Assembly (NCBI RefSeq): GCF_000331245.1
Contig: NZ_ANFZ01000019.1
Location: forward strand, 16,801 to 80,800
Reading direction: 5' to 3'
DNA length: 64,000 nucleotides
DNA from: Blastomonas sp. AAP53
GTDB lineage: Bacteria > Pseudomonadota > Alphaproteobacteria > Sphingomonadales > Sphingomonadaceae
The notes under the pieces: model-generated
Told to the model about the DNA's origin: nothing
Databases searched by the model: none
The model's input: the letters and a program-made list of their open reading frames with translations, nothing else
Made by a program: the position numbers and the translations under genes
Shown: positions 47,785 through 55,440 of the stretch, one piece after another
Layout of the letters: each line of letters begins with the position of its first letter
How positions within the stretch are numbered: the first letter of the stretch is position 1

Positions 47785-48317
47785 TATGCCTCATCCGGGG
47801 GTGGCGGATCCTGCAGCAGGTTCAGGCGGCGCAGCGCGAGAGCGGCGAGGCGCTGGGTCTCGCTCTTGCGCCGGGCGGCCGCCAGAGGGCGGGTGGCCGC
47901 CGGCCGAATGATCTCCGCATCATAGGCATCGGCGACGATCAGACCGGTGATGTCGGGCAGAAAAGGGTCCGTTCCGGCCAGACCGGGGTCGAGCGATGGG
48001 CACAGCCCCCAATAGAAACGATCGCAATGGTCGAGATATTCGCCCCATTTCGAATCACCCAGCAGGTCAGCCCGCGACACCTTGATCTCCACGATCACGA
48101 TGGCGCCGCGCGAATCGATTCCCATCAGGTCGGCGCGGCGACCATTGGGCAGAGCGACTTCGGACGCGACCCAGATCTGGTTGCGCCGGAACAGCCGCGC
48201 GATGCCGCGGGCCACTGCCGCTGCGCCGAGCGGAGGACCGGCCTGCGGAACGACACCAGCTCCCGGTAGCATCGCGGGATCAACGGGCAGAGCGTTACGG
48301 ATCAGGGCGTCAGTCAT
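47781..48317 (-). CDS. mmcB: MmcB-family DNA repair protein (nuclease-fold)
   Basis: 178 residues from the ATG at 48317. The core has PNGRRADLMGIDSRGAIVIVEIKVSRADLLGDSKW, an Asp...Glu-x-Lys pattern typical of a PD-(D/E)XK nuclease fold. MmcB in Caulobacter works with the mutagenic ImuABC system and is SOS-linked (family knowledge). It is upstream of the GTA operon on the same strand, an arrangement common in alphaproteobacteria. No LexA-type site was evident in the short upstream gap. Confidence 0.85.
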   Translation of the reverse strand: MTDALIRNALPVDPAMLPGAGVVPQAGPPLGAAAVARGIARLFRRNQIWVASEVALPNGRRADLMGIDSRGAIVIVEIKVSRADLLGDSKWGEYLDHCDRFYWGLCPSLDPGLAGTDPFLPDITGLIVADAYDAEIIRPAATRPLAAARRKSETQRLAALALRRLNLLQDPPPPDEAY

Positions 48318-48372
48318 GCCCGCCCTACTAATACAAAACAAGAACAAAGGGAAGGCGCCAGGCGCGCGAGAA

Positions 48373-48759
48373 TCAGATGTCCGCGCTGTGGGTTGCCGCT
48401 GCGGCCAGTGTCGCGGCAAAAGCGTCTGTAGCTTCGGCGTGCAACAGCCTGGTCGCAGCCGCCGCCTGATGGCCCCGCACGCGCGCCTTTTCGAGCGCAA
48501 CAAACCCGGCCTGCAGCGCAGCGGCAATACCATCCAGCTCGACCATCATGCGCGCGACTCGCTGCTTGTCCATCACCGCGAGGGCAGCACACAGCTCTGC
48601 ATCGCGGGACAGGCCGTTGTGACCTGTGGCAGCAGCCGCACCCGCCATGCGCGCCAATGCGGCGAGGACCACGCCTATCGCATCCACCCGCGCCAGCACC
48701 TCTCCCGTCGTGTCATCGACCGTCGCAGCGGGCAGAATCGGGGTGATTGGTGAAAACAT
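48373..48759 (-). CDS. Ala-rich helical protein of unknown function upstream of mmcB
   Basis: 128 residues, nearly all predicted helix and about a third alanine (VDAIGVVLAALARMAGAAAATG, AALAVMDKQRVARMMVELDGI). Not recognised. The N-terminus MFSPITPILPAATVDDTTGE is not a signal peptide. It is 55 bases upstream of mmcB on the same strand, and just downstream of a CtrA-like site. No good ribosome site was seen, so the start is uncertain. Confidence 0.5.
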   Translation of the reverse strand: MFSPITPILPAATVDDTTGEVLARVDAIGVVLAALARMAGAAAATGHNGLSRDAELCAALAVMDKQRVARMMVELDGIAAALQAGFVALEKARVRGHQAAAATRLLHAEATDAFAATLAAAATHSADI

Positions 48760-48769
48760 GACACTGAGT

Positions 48770-48780
48770 GTGACGTCACC
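48770..48780. repeat. GTGACGTCAC palindrome, copy at the 5' side of the GTA locus
   Basis: A perfect 10-bp palindrome, 11 bp (GTGACGTCACC) shared with the copy at 31862-31872, in the same orientation, 11 bases upstream of the 128-residue protein gene. It may be an operator for that gene; whether it relates to the other copy is unclear. Confidence 0.4.
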
Positions 48781-48783
48781 CAG

Positions 48784-48798
48784 TTAACATCCACTAAA
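48784..48798 (-). promoter_or_regulatory. Near-consensus CtrA-type site
   Basis: On the minus strand the sequence reads TTTAGTGGATGTTAAC, which is TTTA-N7-TTAAC against the CtrA consensus TTAA-N7-TTAAC, one mismatch. It lies 25 bases upstream of the 128-residue protein and mmcB. CtrA controls GTA expression in several alphaproteobacteria, making the site of interest, but short motifs arise by chance. Confidence 0.4.
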
Positions 48799-49015
48799 GG
48801 ACCGAAACGGCCCCATGGCGTGGCGCGAAAGACACAATCTTTCACTTAAGTTGGCATTCTTGTCACTTTTCTCTTGTGCACCGCAACACGACACGGCAGC
48901 CTTACTGTCGCTGATTATGAGCACCCCGTAGATGGCGACCAGGGACGCCGGTTAAAACAGAGGGTCGCCATTGCAGCGCAGGCGGGACGAAACGCATCCA
49001 GTTGAAAGGAAAAAC

Positions 49016-49855
49016 ATGCGTACGTCCAAATTTCACCGGGGCCTTGCTGGCCTCGTTCTCCTCGCGTCGTCGGCCATTGCCAGCCCTGCCTTTGCGCAGG
49101 AAGAAGAGGCATCGCCGCCGGTCACCGTGACCGGATCGGTCGGTCTGGTATCGGATTACCGGTTCCGCGGGGTTTCGCAGTCCGACGAGGCTGTTGCCCT
49201 GCAGGGTGGCTTTACCGTCAGCCACGAATCGGGCTTCTATGCCGGCACCTGGGGATCCAACCTTGCAGGCTGGGGCACGTTTGGCGGCCCGAACCTCGAG
49301 GTCGATCTGTTCGCAGGCTATGCCACCACCGTCGGCTCGGCGGGCATCGATGTCGGCGTGACATGGTACATGTACCCCGATGGCTTCGACAACACCGACT
49401 TCTTTGAAGGCTATGCCAAGCTGAAGGGCACGGCTGGTCCGGTCTCGTTGACCGCGGCGGTCTATTATGCGCCCAAGCAGGAAGCGCTCGGCAACTTCTC
49501 GAACACGCCGTTCAGCCGTGGTCAGAAGCAGGACAACCTGTATCTTGCAGGGGACGCCAGCATCGCCATTCCTGACACCCCGATCAGCGTCACCGCGCAT
49601 GTCGGCTATTCGGACGGCAACCCCGGCCTTGGCCCCAACGGAACCAGCATCGCGCCGACCGGCAAGTACTGGGATTACTCGTTCGGCGCAGCCGTGAACG
49701 TCTATGGCCCGCTGACGCTGAGCGTCACCTATGTCGACACCGACATCACTGCTGCAGAGTCGGCGTATCTTCAGCCCAATTTCAGCCGCGTCCGCAATGG
49801 CGGCGGTCAGATTGCAGATTCGACGATCGTCTTCGGCGTCACTGCCGCGTTCTGA
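49016..49855 (+). CDS. TorF-family putative porin
   Basis: 279 residues from the ATG at 49016 (GAAAGGA upstream). The signal peptide ends ASPAFAQ. VTVTGSVGLVSDYRFRGVSQSDEAVALQGGF is the TIGR02001 (TorF) hallmark after cleavage. The rest alternates beta strands with short turns to a C-terminal IVFGVTAAF, with final Phe typical of outer-membrane barrels. Solute specificity is unknown. A strong hairpin follows. Confidence 0.9.
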   Translation: MRTSKFHRGLAGLVLLASSAIASPAFAQEEEASPPVTVTGSVGLVSDYRFRGVSQSDEAVALQGGFTVSHESGFYAGTWGSNLAGWGTFGGPNLEVDLFAGYATTVGSAGIDVGVTWYMYPDGFDNTDFFEGYAKLKGTAGPVSLTAAVYYAPKQEALGNFSNTPFSRGQKQDNLYLAGDASIAIPDTPISVTAHVGYSDGNPGLGPNGTSIAPTGKYWDYSFGAAVNVYGPLTLSVTYVDTDITAAESAYLQPNFSRVRNGGGQIADSTIVFGVTAAF

Positions 49856-49891
49856 TCGACGACTGACCTGAAGTTTCCGGTTTGGGGGGCA

Positions 49892-49934
49892 GTGGCCGCA
49901 TCCGTTCAGCACGGGTGCGGCCACAGTCTTTTGC
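49892..49934 (+). terminator. Rho-independent-type terminator of the porin gene
   Basis: GTGGCCGCATCCG at 49892-49904 pairs with CGGGTGCGGCCAC at 49912-49924 (13 pairs, one G-U) around a 7-base loop, followed by AGTCTTTTGC. It sits 37 bases after the porin stop codon and before queE. Confidence 0.8.
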
Positions 49935-49967
49935 AAGCCGCGCAAAATGGAGTAATGGCACCACGCC

Positions 49968-50708
49968 ATGACCCGATTGCGCCTCGCCACCGTCCGTCCG
50001 CAAGAGCCGGAAATCTTTCATTCGCTCCAGGGCGAAGGCATCTCAATGGGTCGGCCGTCGGTATTCGTGCGTCTTTCGGGCTGCAATCTGGCCTGCCAGT
50101 GGTGCGACACGCCCTATACCTGGTTCTTCACTGGCCATTCGGCCCCGCATCGCGGTGCACAGACGTACGAGCGGCGCGACAACTCCGTCACGCTCGACAT
50201 TGCAGACGTGGCCCGCACGATCAGCGCGTTCGATTGTCGCCATATCGTCTTTACCGGAGGCGAGCCCTTGCTGCAGCAGCCGGCGCTGGCGGCGTTGTGC
50301 GCGCTTCTGGGGCCGGACTTCCATATCGAGATCGAAAGCAACGGAACGGTCGCGCTGACATCGAGCTTTGCTCCGCATGTCGACCAACTCAACCTCTCGC
50401 CCAAGTTGCGGCACTCGGGCAATGGCGACGCTGCACGGCTGAACGAGGCTGCGCTGCAGGCATACGCCGCCGATCCGCGCGCCTGGTTCAAGTTCGTGAT
50501 CGCAAGCCCCGCCGATGCCGAGGAGGTGGCAGATCTGGCTGCGCGCTTTGCGCTGCCGGCCGATCGCATCCTGCTGATGCCGGAAGGAACGAGCGCAAAC
50601 GTGCTGCGCGAACGCAGCATATGGCTAGCCGCCTTGTGCCAGACCCAGGGCTGGCGTTTCACCGACCGGCTGCATATCCACCTTTACGGCGACACACGCG
50701 GCACCTGA
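49968..50708 (+). CDS. queE: 7-carboxy-7-deazaguanine synthase QueE
   Basis: 246 residues. A radical-SAM enzyme that rearranges carboxytetrahydropterin to 7-carboxy-7-deazaguanine in queuosine synthesis. The cluster cysteines are Cys39, Cys43 and Cys46 (SGCNLACQWCDTPYTW), with IFHSLQGEG before them and FTGGEPLLQ after, all typical of QueE. The other pathway genes (queC, queD, tgt) are not in this window, and the neighbours are unrelated. The opposite-strand gene ends six bases away. Confidence 0.95.
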   Translation: MTRLRLATVRPQEPEIFHSLQGEGISMGRPSVFVRLSGCNLACQWCDTPYTWFFTGHSAPHRGAQTYERRDNSVTLDIADVARTISAFDCRHIVFTGGEPLLQQPALAALCALLGPDFHIEIESNGTVALTSSFAPHVDQLNLSPKLRHSGNGDAARLNEAALQAYAADPRAWFKFVIASPADAEEVADLAARFALPADRILLMPEGTSANVLRERSIWLAALCQTQGWRFTDRLHIHLYGDTRGT

Positions 50709-50713
50709 GCCGT

Positions 50714-52414
50714 TCAGCGCGAGCCGTTGCCCTGGTTGCGCCAGCGGCTGATCACCCGCGCCACCATTTCAGCTTCGCCGCCGCGCTGCTTCCACAGGGT
50801 GCTGAACAGCGGATCGTCGGATGCCGGACGGCGCGCTTCGGCCAGATCGTCGAACGCCACGCGAATGGGAATGGACACGCCCTCGCCGCAGATGATGCAT
50901 TCGCGGTTGCGCAGCGCAGGGATCGACTCGAGAAATCCGCGCGCGCCCTCCGGCATCGCAGAGCGCACATGCGCCTGGTCGCGATCGTTGTTGAGGCGCA
51001 TGGCGATGATCGTGCCGCATTGCGAGAGCACGCCTTCGGACAGATCGGACGGCCGCTGGGTGATCAACCCCAGCGAAACGCCGTATTTGCGGCCCTCCTT
51101 GGCGATCCGGCTGAGAATGTCGCGTACCGCGCTGTGCTCGCTGATCCGGTCCGAGGGGATGTAGCGGTGCGCCTCTTCGCACACCAGCAGCACCGGCCGC
51201 ACCTGTTCCTTGCGGCTCCAGATGGCAAAGTCGAAGATCATCCGGCTGAGCACCGCGACCACGGTGGACGTGATGTCGGATGGAACGCCCGATACATCGA
51301 TGATCGAGATCGGCTTGCCATCGGCAGGCATGCGGAAGATCCTGGCGATGAAGTCGGGCATGTTGTCGCCCACCAGCATGCCGGAGAACATGAAGCTGTA
51401 TCGCGGATCGGCCTTGATCTCCTCGATCTTGCCCTTGATCCGCAGGAACGGCGCGCTCGATGTCGCCTTGTCCAGCTTGCCCATCTCATTCTGGATATTG
51501 GCCACCAGATCGGACAGCATGTACGGGATCGGCGTATCGACCGTCACCCGCGTGGTCCCTTGCGCAGCCTTGCCCTTCAGCCGGGCGGCGAGCAGGCACT
51601 TGGCCAGAATCTCCGCATCGGTCTGGCGGTCCGCACCATGCGAGGTGAGGAACACCTCGCAATGCTCCTGGAAGTTCATCAGCCAGTACGGCATCGCCAG
51701 GTTGCCGACATCGAACAGCTCGCCATTCTGGGCAAACGCGCTGCCATATTCGCCGTGCGGATCGATCATCACGATGTGACCATCGGGCATCATGTCGCAG
51801 ATGCGGTGCAGGATCAGCGCGGCAGCGGTCGATTTGCCGGTACCCGTTGATCCCAGCAGCGCGAAATGCTTGCCCAGCAGCGCATCGACATACAGCGCGC
51901 CGCGCGTGTCGCTGGTGGGATAGACCGTGCCGACCTCGATATGCGGGCGCGCATCGGCGGCATAGACCTGCTTCAGGTCTGCGCTGGTCATCGCGAAAAG
52001 CGGGGTACCGGGGACCGGGTAGCGCGTCACGCCGCGCCGGAAATTGAAGATGCGCCCGGTGAGCTTTTCCTCTTCGCCCTCGCCGAGGAAATCGATCTGG
52101 CACACGATCAGCCCGGCCTCGCGCTGGTGCATCCGCTGGGTGCGGACATTGGCGACCAGCCAGCGATTGCCCATGCGGATCTTGACCTGGCTGCCGACTT
52201 GCCCGGCCATCGACACGCTGGGATCGCTGTGATCGATCAGAGCGGTCAGGCGGCTGGAATCGAGCAGCACCTGCGAACTGGATCCGGCAATTTCAATGAC
52301 TTCACCGATTCGAAGCTGCTCGGCGGGGCGCTGCACCACAAAGGGAAGTTCCGGGCGTTCTGGAGAGGCAGCGGGCCGGCGATCCTGGAAACTGCGGGGA
52401 TTATGCTCGACCAT
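50714..52414 (-). CDS. HerA-like DNA-translocase/helicase ATPase (DUF87)
   Basis: 566 residues. A HAS-type N-terminal barrel (about 30-150) leads into a RecA/FtsK-like ATPase with Walker A GSTGTGKST (188-196) and Walker B LLVCEEAHRY, with SRIAKEGRKYGVSLGLITQRPSDLSEGVLSQC as the DUF87 signature region. HerA hexamers move DNA, often with the nuclease NurA or, in defence systems, with other effectors. No NurA or other partner is next to it. It may act alone in repair. Confidence 0.88.
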   Translation of the reverse strand: MVEHNPRSFQDRRPAASPERPELPFVVQRPAEQLRIGEVIEIAGSSSQVLLDSSRLTALIDHSDPSVSMAGQVGSQVKIRMGNRWLVANVRTQRMHQREAGLIVCQIDFLGEGEEEKLTGRIFNFRRGVTRYPVPGTPLFAMTSADLKQVYAADARPHIEVGTVYPTSDTRGALYVDALLGKHFALLGSTGTGKSTAAALILHRICDMMPDGHIVMIDPHGEYGSAFAQNGELFDVGNLAMPYWLMNFQEHCEVFLTSHGADRQTDAEILAKCLLAARLKGKAAQGTTRVTVDTPIPYMLSDLVANIQNEMGKLDKATSSAPFLRIKGKIEEIKADPRYSFMFSGMLVGDNMPDFIARIFRMPADGKPISIIDVSGVPSDITSTVVAVLSRMIFDFAIWSRKEQVRPVLLVCEEAHRYIPSDRISEHSAVRDILSRIAKEGRKYGVSLGLITQRPSDLSEGVLSQCGTIIAMRLNNDRDQAHVRSAMPEGARGFLESIPALRNRECIICGEGVSIPIRVAFDDLAEARRPASDDPLFSTLWKQRGGEAEMVARVISRWRNQGNGSR

Positions 52415-52513
52415 CGCGCTGTGTGCTGCCTTGATTATTGCCCATGCAACGGCAGCGTTAGCGTGGACGGGTAAATTTTCCCTCTATGGCACCGCAACCG
52501 GGCTGCGGCAGCT

Positions 52514-53275
52514 TCAAACCTTGCGGAACAGCACGCCGCCCAGCCAGCCCAATGCCAGCGAAATCAGAACCGCGCTGACGCCATACAAGAAGGGCTGATA
52601 CTCGGCCATCGCGGCGACGAACAATTCGAAGCCGAACTTGCGCACCTCGATCTCGCGCACCGCCGCCGCCAGCACCTGGCCGTCGCGGACGAGAAACGTT
52701 TCAGCGGTATAGGTGCCGGTGGGCACGCTGGCCGGGATGGAAAGCCGCGCCTGGTACAGCACGCCTTCCAGAATCTCGACGCTGCCGTCCTGCTGCTTGT
52801 ACAGCCCTTCGCGCGTGTTCAGATCGACCAGGCCCGACAGGAACCGGCGCTGTTCAGCAGGGTCGATCGATCCGGCAGGCGACAGCTGCAGGTTGCTCAA
52901 CCCGAATTCGTAGATCGCGGCGGTGCGCTTATCGACGATCTTTTCGATCGGGCGCGAGGACGCCACCGCATAATAGCCGGGGGCAGAGCGGAATTCGGTG
53001 CTGGCCGCATTGATCCAGATACCGGCGATCTTCTGCTTTTCGCGCAGGATGATCGACTGGGGCGGCCCCTTGAGGATCACGACGATGTCGCTGTCGCGCG
53101 ACGGCGGAGTGCCGCCGGGATAGACGATCGCACCGAACAGCAGCAGTTCGGCACCGGTGAAGCCGTACTGGATCTGGATATCGCGCTGCGACACCTCGGG
53201 CACCAGCACCGGCTCGGTCGCTGCCGTCAGCAGCGAAACCGCCATCACCAGCGGCAATACGCGGAGCCACCTCAT
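52514..53275 (-). CDS. TIGR02186-family membrane protein
   Basis: 253 residues from the ATG at 53275, overlapping the TauE stop by four bases. It has a signal peptide (MRWLRVLPLVMAVSLLTAAT), a beta-rich periplasmic region (ELLLFGAIVYPGG, DIVVILKGPP, GIWINAASTEFRSAPGYYAVASSRP) and a C-terminal membrane helix (PFLYGVSAVLISLALGWLGGVLF). Recognised as TIGR02186, always found with a TauE/SafE permease. Function unknown; probably a periplasmic partner of that transporter. Confidence 0.85.
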   Translation of the reverse strand: MRWLRVLPLVMAVSLLTAATEPVLVPEVSQRDIQIQYGFTGAELLLFGAIVYPGGTPPSRDSDIVVILKGPPQSIILREKQKIAGIWINAASTEFRSAPGYYAVASSRPIEKIVDKRTAAIYEFGLSNLQLSPAGSIDPAEQRRFLSGLVDLNTREGLYKQQDGSVEILEGVLYQARLSIPASVPTGTYTAETFLVRDGQVLAAAVREIEVRKFGFELFVAAMAEYQPFLYGVSAVLISLALGWLGGVLFRKV

Positions 53276-54189
53276 TGCAGCAGCTCGACCGTGTAGATTT
53301 CCGCAGGACGAAAGCCCAGACCGATGGCCAGCCGCAGCGCCACCAGCAGCACCAGGACCGACAGCAGCAGGCGCAGATATTCGGGCGGCAGCTTCTGCGC
53401 GAAACGCGCGCCGATCTGCGCCCCGGTGACGCTGCCGATCAGCAGCAGCACCGCCAGCACGACATCGACCGCCTTCGTCGTCAGGCTGTGCACCATGGTG
53501 GACGCCAGCGTGACGAACAGGATCTGGAACAGCGATGTCCCCACCACCACCTGCGCGCCCATGCCCAGCAGATAGAGCATTGCAGGCACCATGACGAAGC
53601 CACCGCCTACGCCCAGCAGAATGGTCAGGATGCCGGTGGCAAAGCCGAGCAGCAGCGGCGCGAGCGGCGAGATGTAGAGGCCCGAACGGTAAAAGCGCCA
53701 GCGCAGCGGAAGGTTGGCCACCAATGGGTGATGCCGCCGCTTCTTGGCCGGAAGCTTTTCGCCGCGCCGCATGGCCAGCACGCTGGTCAGGCTTTCGCGT
53801 GCCATGATGCCGCCGATCGACCCGAGCAGCAGCACATAGACGATGTTGATCACCGTATCGATCTGGCCCAGCTGCTGCAGCACGCGGAACAATGCGGCCC
53901 CGGCCAGCGTGCCGAAGATGCCGCCGACCACCAGCACGCCGCCCATCTGATAGTCCACGCCCTTGCGGCGGCTGTAGGCGATGACGCCGGAAACGCTCGA
54001 TCCCGTCACCTGGGTGGAAGCCGAAGCAGCCGCGACCGTCGGCGGAATGCCGTAGAAAATCAGCAGCGGTGTGGTGAGGAACCCGCCGCCGACGCCGAAC
54101 ATGCCCGACAGGATGCCGACAAGCCCGCCCAGCCCGATGATGACGAGCGCGTTGACCGATAGATTCGCGATGGGAAGATAGACATCCAT
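53272..54189 (-). CDS. TauE/SafE-family sulfite/organosulfonate exporter-like permease
   Basis: 305 residues. Eight or nine hydrophobic helices; the family repeats are seen at GLGGLVGILSGMFGVGGGFLTTPLL and TILLGVGGGFVMVPAMLYLLG. Family members move sulfite, sulfonates or related anions across the inner membrane. It shares an ATGA overlap with the TIGR02186 gene, forming a two-gene operon. The substrate is not evident. Confidence 0.9.
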   Translation of the reverse strand: MDVYLPIANLSVNALVIIGLGGLVGILSGMFGVGGGFLTTPLLIFYGIPPTVAAASASTQVTGSSVSGVIAYSRRKGVDYQMGGVLVVGGIFGTLAGAALFRVLQQLGQIDTVINIVYVLLLGSIGGIMARESLTSVLAMRRGEKLPAKKRRHHPLVANLPLRWRFYRSGLYISPLAPLLLGFATGILTILLGVGGGFVMVPAMLYLLGMGAQVVVGTSLFQILFVTLASTMVHSLTTKAVDVVLAVLLLIGSVTGAQIGARFAQKLPPEYLRLLLSVLVLLVALRLAIGLGFRPAEIYTVELLQ

Positions 54190-54261
54190 GTGTGCTCACA
54201 AGGCTAGCCGCTTTAGGGCATCAGCAGAAGAGGGCACGCACCCTTGCAGGTGCGCTTTGCC

Positions 54262-55440
54262 TTAAAAACCCGCGGATAAGGTCAATGCGGCCCCCGAAGC
54301 CGGTTGAGCGTCGCCATCGACGCGCTGCCGCCAGTCGAGCGCGAACGAAAGCGACTCCCTTTCGACAGGAACGGAAAGCGCGGCATGCGGGCCCAGATCG
54401 ACCCGGTGCGTCCAGGGCTTGTGCCCCCGGGGGTCGATATTCTGCTGCCCGCCCGCCCAGACACCGCCGCCCAGCGCCATCGATGCGTCTTGCGCTTCAT
54501 GGACAGGACGGGTCGCCAGCAGTTGCAGATCGAAAAACGCCTGCGGGTTGGTCAGCCCCACCACGCCAGCCTGGCCATAGCCTTCAAGCCGCAGCTTGCT
54601 GGGCCGCGCGGTCCAGGCGCCGCCAGCGACAATCATCGCGGCAAAACGATCCGGCTGGCCGCGTGCCAGCCCCAGACGGCGTTCCACTGCCAGATCGATC
54701 GGTACGCCTGGGACCGGTCGGGCTGACATGCCCAGCGCGAGGCTGCGATCGTCGATAGCTCCCAGCGCCGTGGTGGCGCGGGCATACAGCATGGGCCGGC
54801 TCAGCGTATCGGCCAGCGACATCTGCACCAGCATCCCCGCCTGACTGCCGCCATATTGCGCCGCAGGGGCGAGCGCGCTCGTGCGGTTCCGCTGGCGCAA
54901 GAGCGACCAGCCATAAAAGGACCAGCGACCGCCGCCGGGCCGCACCGTGCGCGCGCCCGGCAGCGGTGCTTGCGCCGCTGGTGGTTCGGGCAACAGCGTC
55001 AGCGGTGTATCGACCAGCAGCGATCCGATACCCTGCATCGTGCCCCCCGCCGCGCCAGGCGGCAAAATCACTGTCGCACCCGGTCCTGCGGGCATGACGA
55101 GACTTTCGACCCACAGCTGCTGATGTGCCATCGCAACATCAAACGGCAGCCCGCGCGGGGACGCCAGCACCGATGCGCCCACTGGCGCGCCCCCGTGCGC
55201 CATCGGTCGGGCAACCGGGGTCGCTGACATCGCAAGCGCCAAGGGGGAAAATTGCGCTGCTGTGCGGGGCTCCGGAACAGGACGTGAGGCCACTGTGTTC
55301 ACAGGAAAGTTCGAACCTGCTTCGGGCCAGTATTGAACGATCCGCGTCAGACTCCACAGCAGCACAACCGTCGCGAGAAACACCAGAGGCTGGCCTCGCC
55401 TGCGGCCTGTCGGCCGATCGGGAGTCGCCGCGCTATCCAT
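54262..55440 (-). CDS. Membrane-anchored protein with NfrA-C-like end, partner of the NfrB-like gene
   Basis: 392 residues from the ATG at 55440, overlapping the NfrB-like stop by 8 bases. An N-terminal membrane helix (PLVFLATVVLLWSLTRIV, about residues 18-36) is followed by a Pro-rich periplasmic region and a beta-rich C-terminus. The last part (HKPWTHRVDLGPHAALSVPV, then DWRQRVDGDAQPASGAALTLSAGF) resembles the C-terminal domain of NfrA, the phage N4 outer-membrane receptor. Start uncertain; an ATG at 55476 is possible. The pairing suggests a glycan export system. Confidence 0.6.
   Translation of the reverse strand: MDSAATPDRPTGRRRGQPLVFLATVVLLWSLTRIVQYWPEAGSNFPVNTVASRPVPEPRTAAQFSPLALAMSATPVARPMAHGGAPVGASVLASPRGLPFDVAMAHQQLWVESLVMPAGPGATVILPPGAAGGTMQGIGSLLVDTPLTLLPEPPAAQAPLPGARTVRPGGGRWSFYGWSLLRQRNRTSALAPAAQYGGSQAGMLVQMSLADTLSRPMLYARATTALGAIDDRSLALGMSARPVPGVPIDLAVERRLGLARGQPDRFAAMIVAGGAWTARPSKLRLEGYGQAGVVGLTNPQAFFDLQLLATRPVHEAQDASMALGGGVWAGGQQNIDPRGHKPWTHRVDLGPHAALSVPVERESLSFALDWRQRVDGDAQPASGAALTLSAGF

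Noticed and set aside
31862..48780. The flanking 11-bp repeats as attL/attR
   Set aside because: Too short, palindromic, and without an integrase. Kept only as a finding of uncertain meaning.
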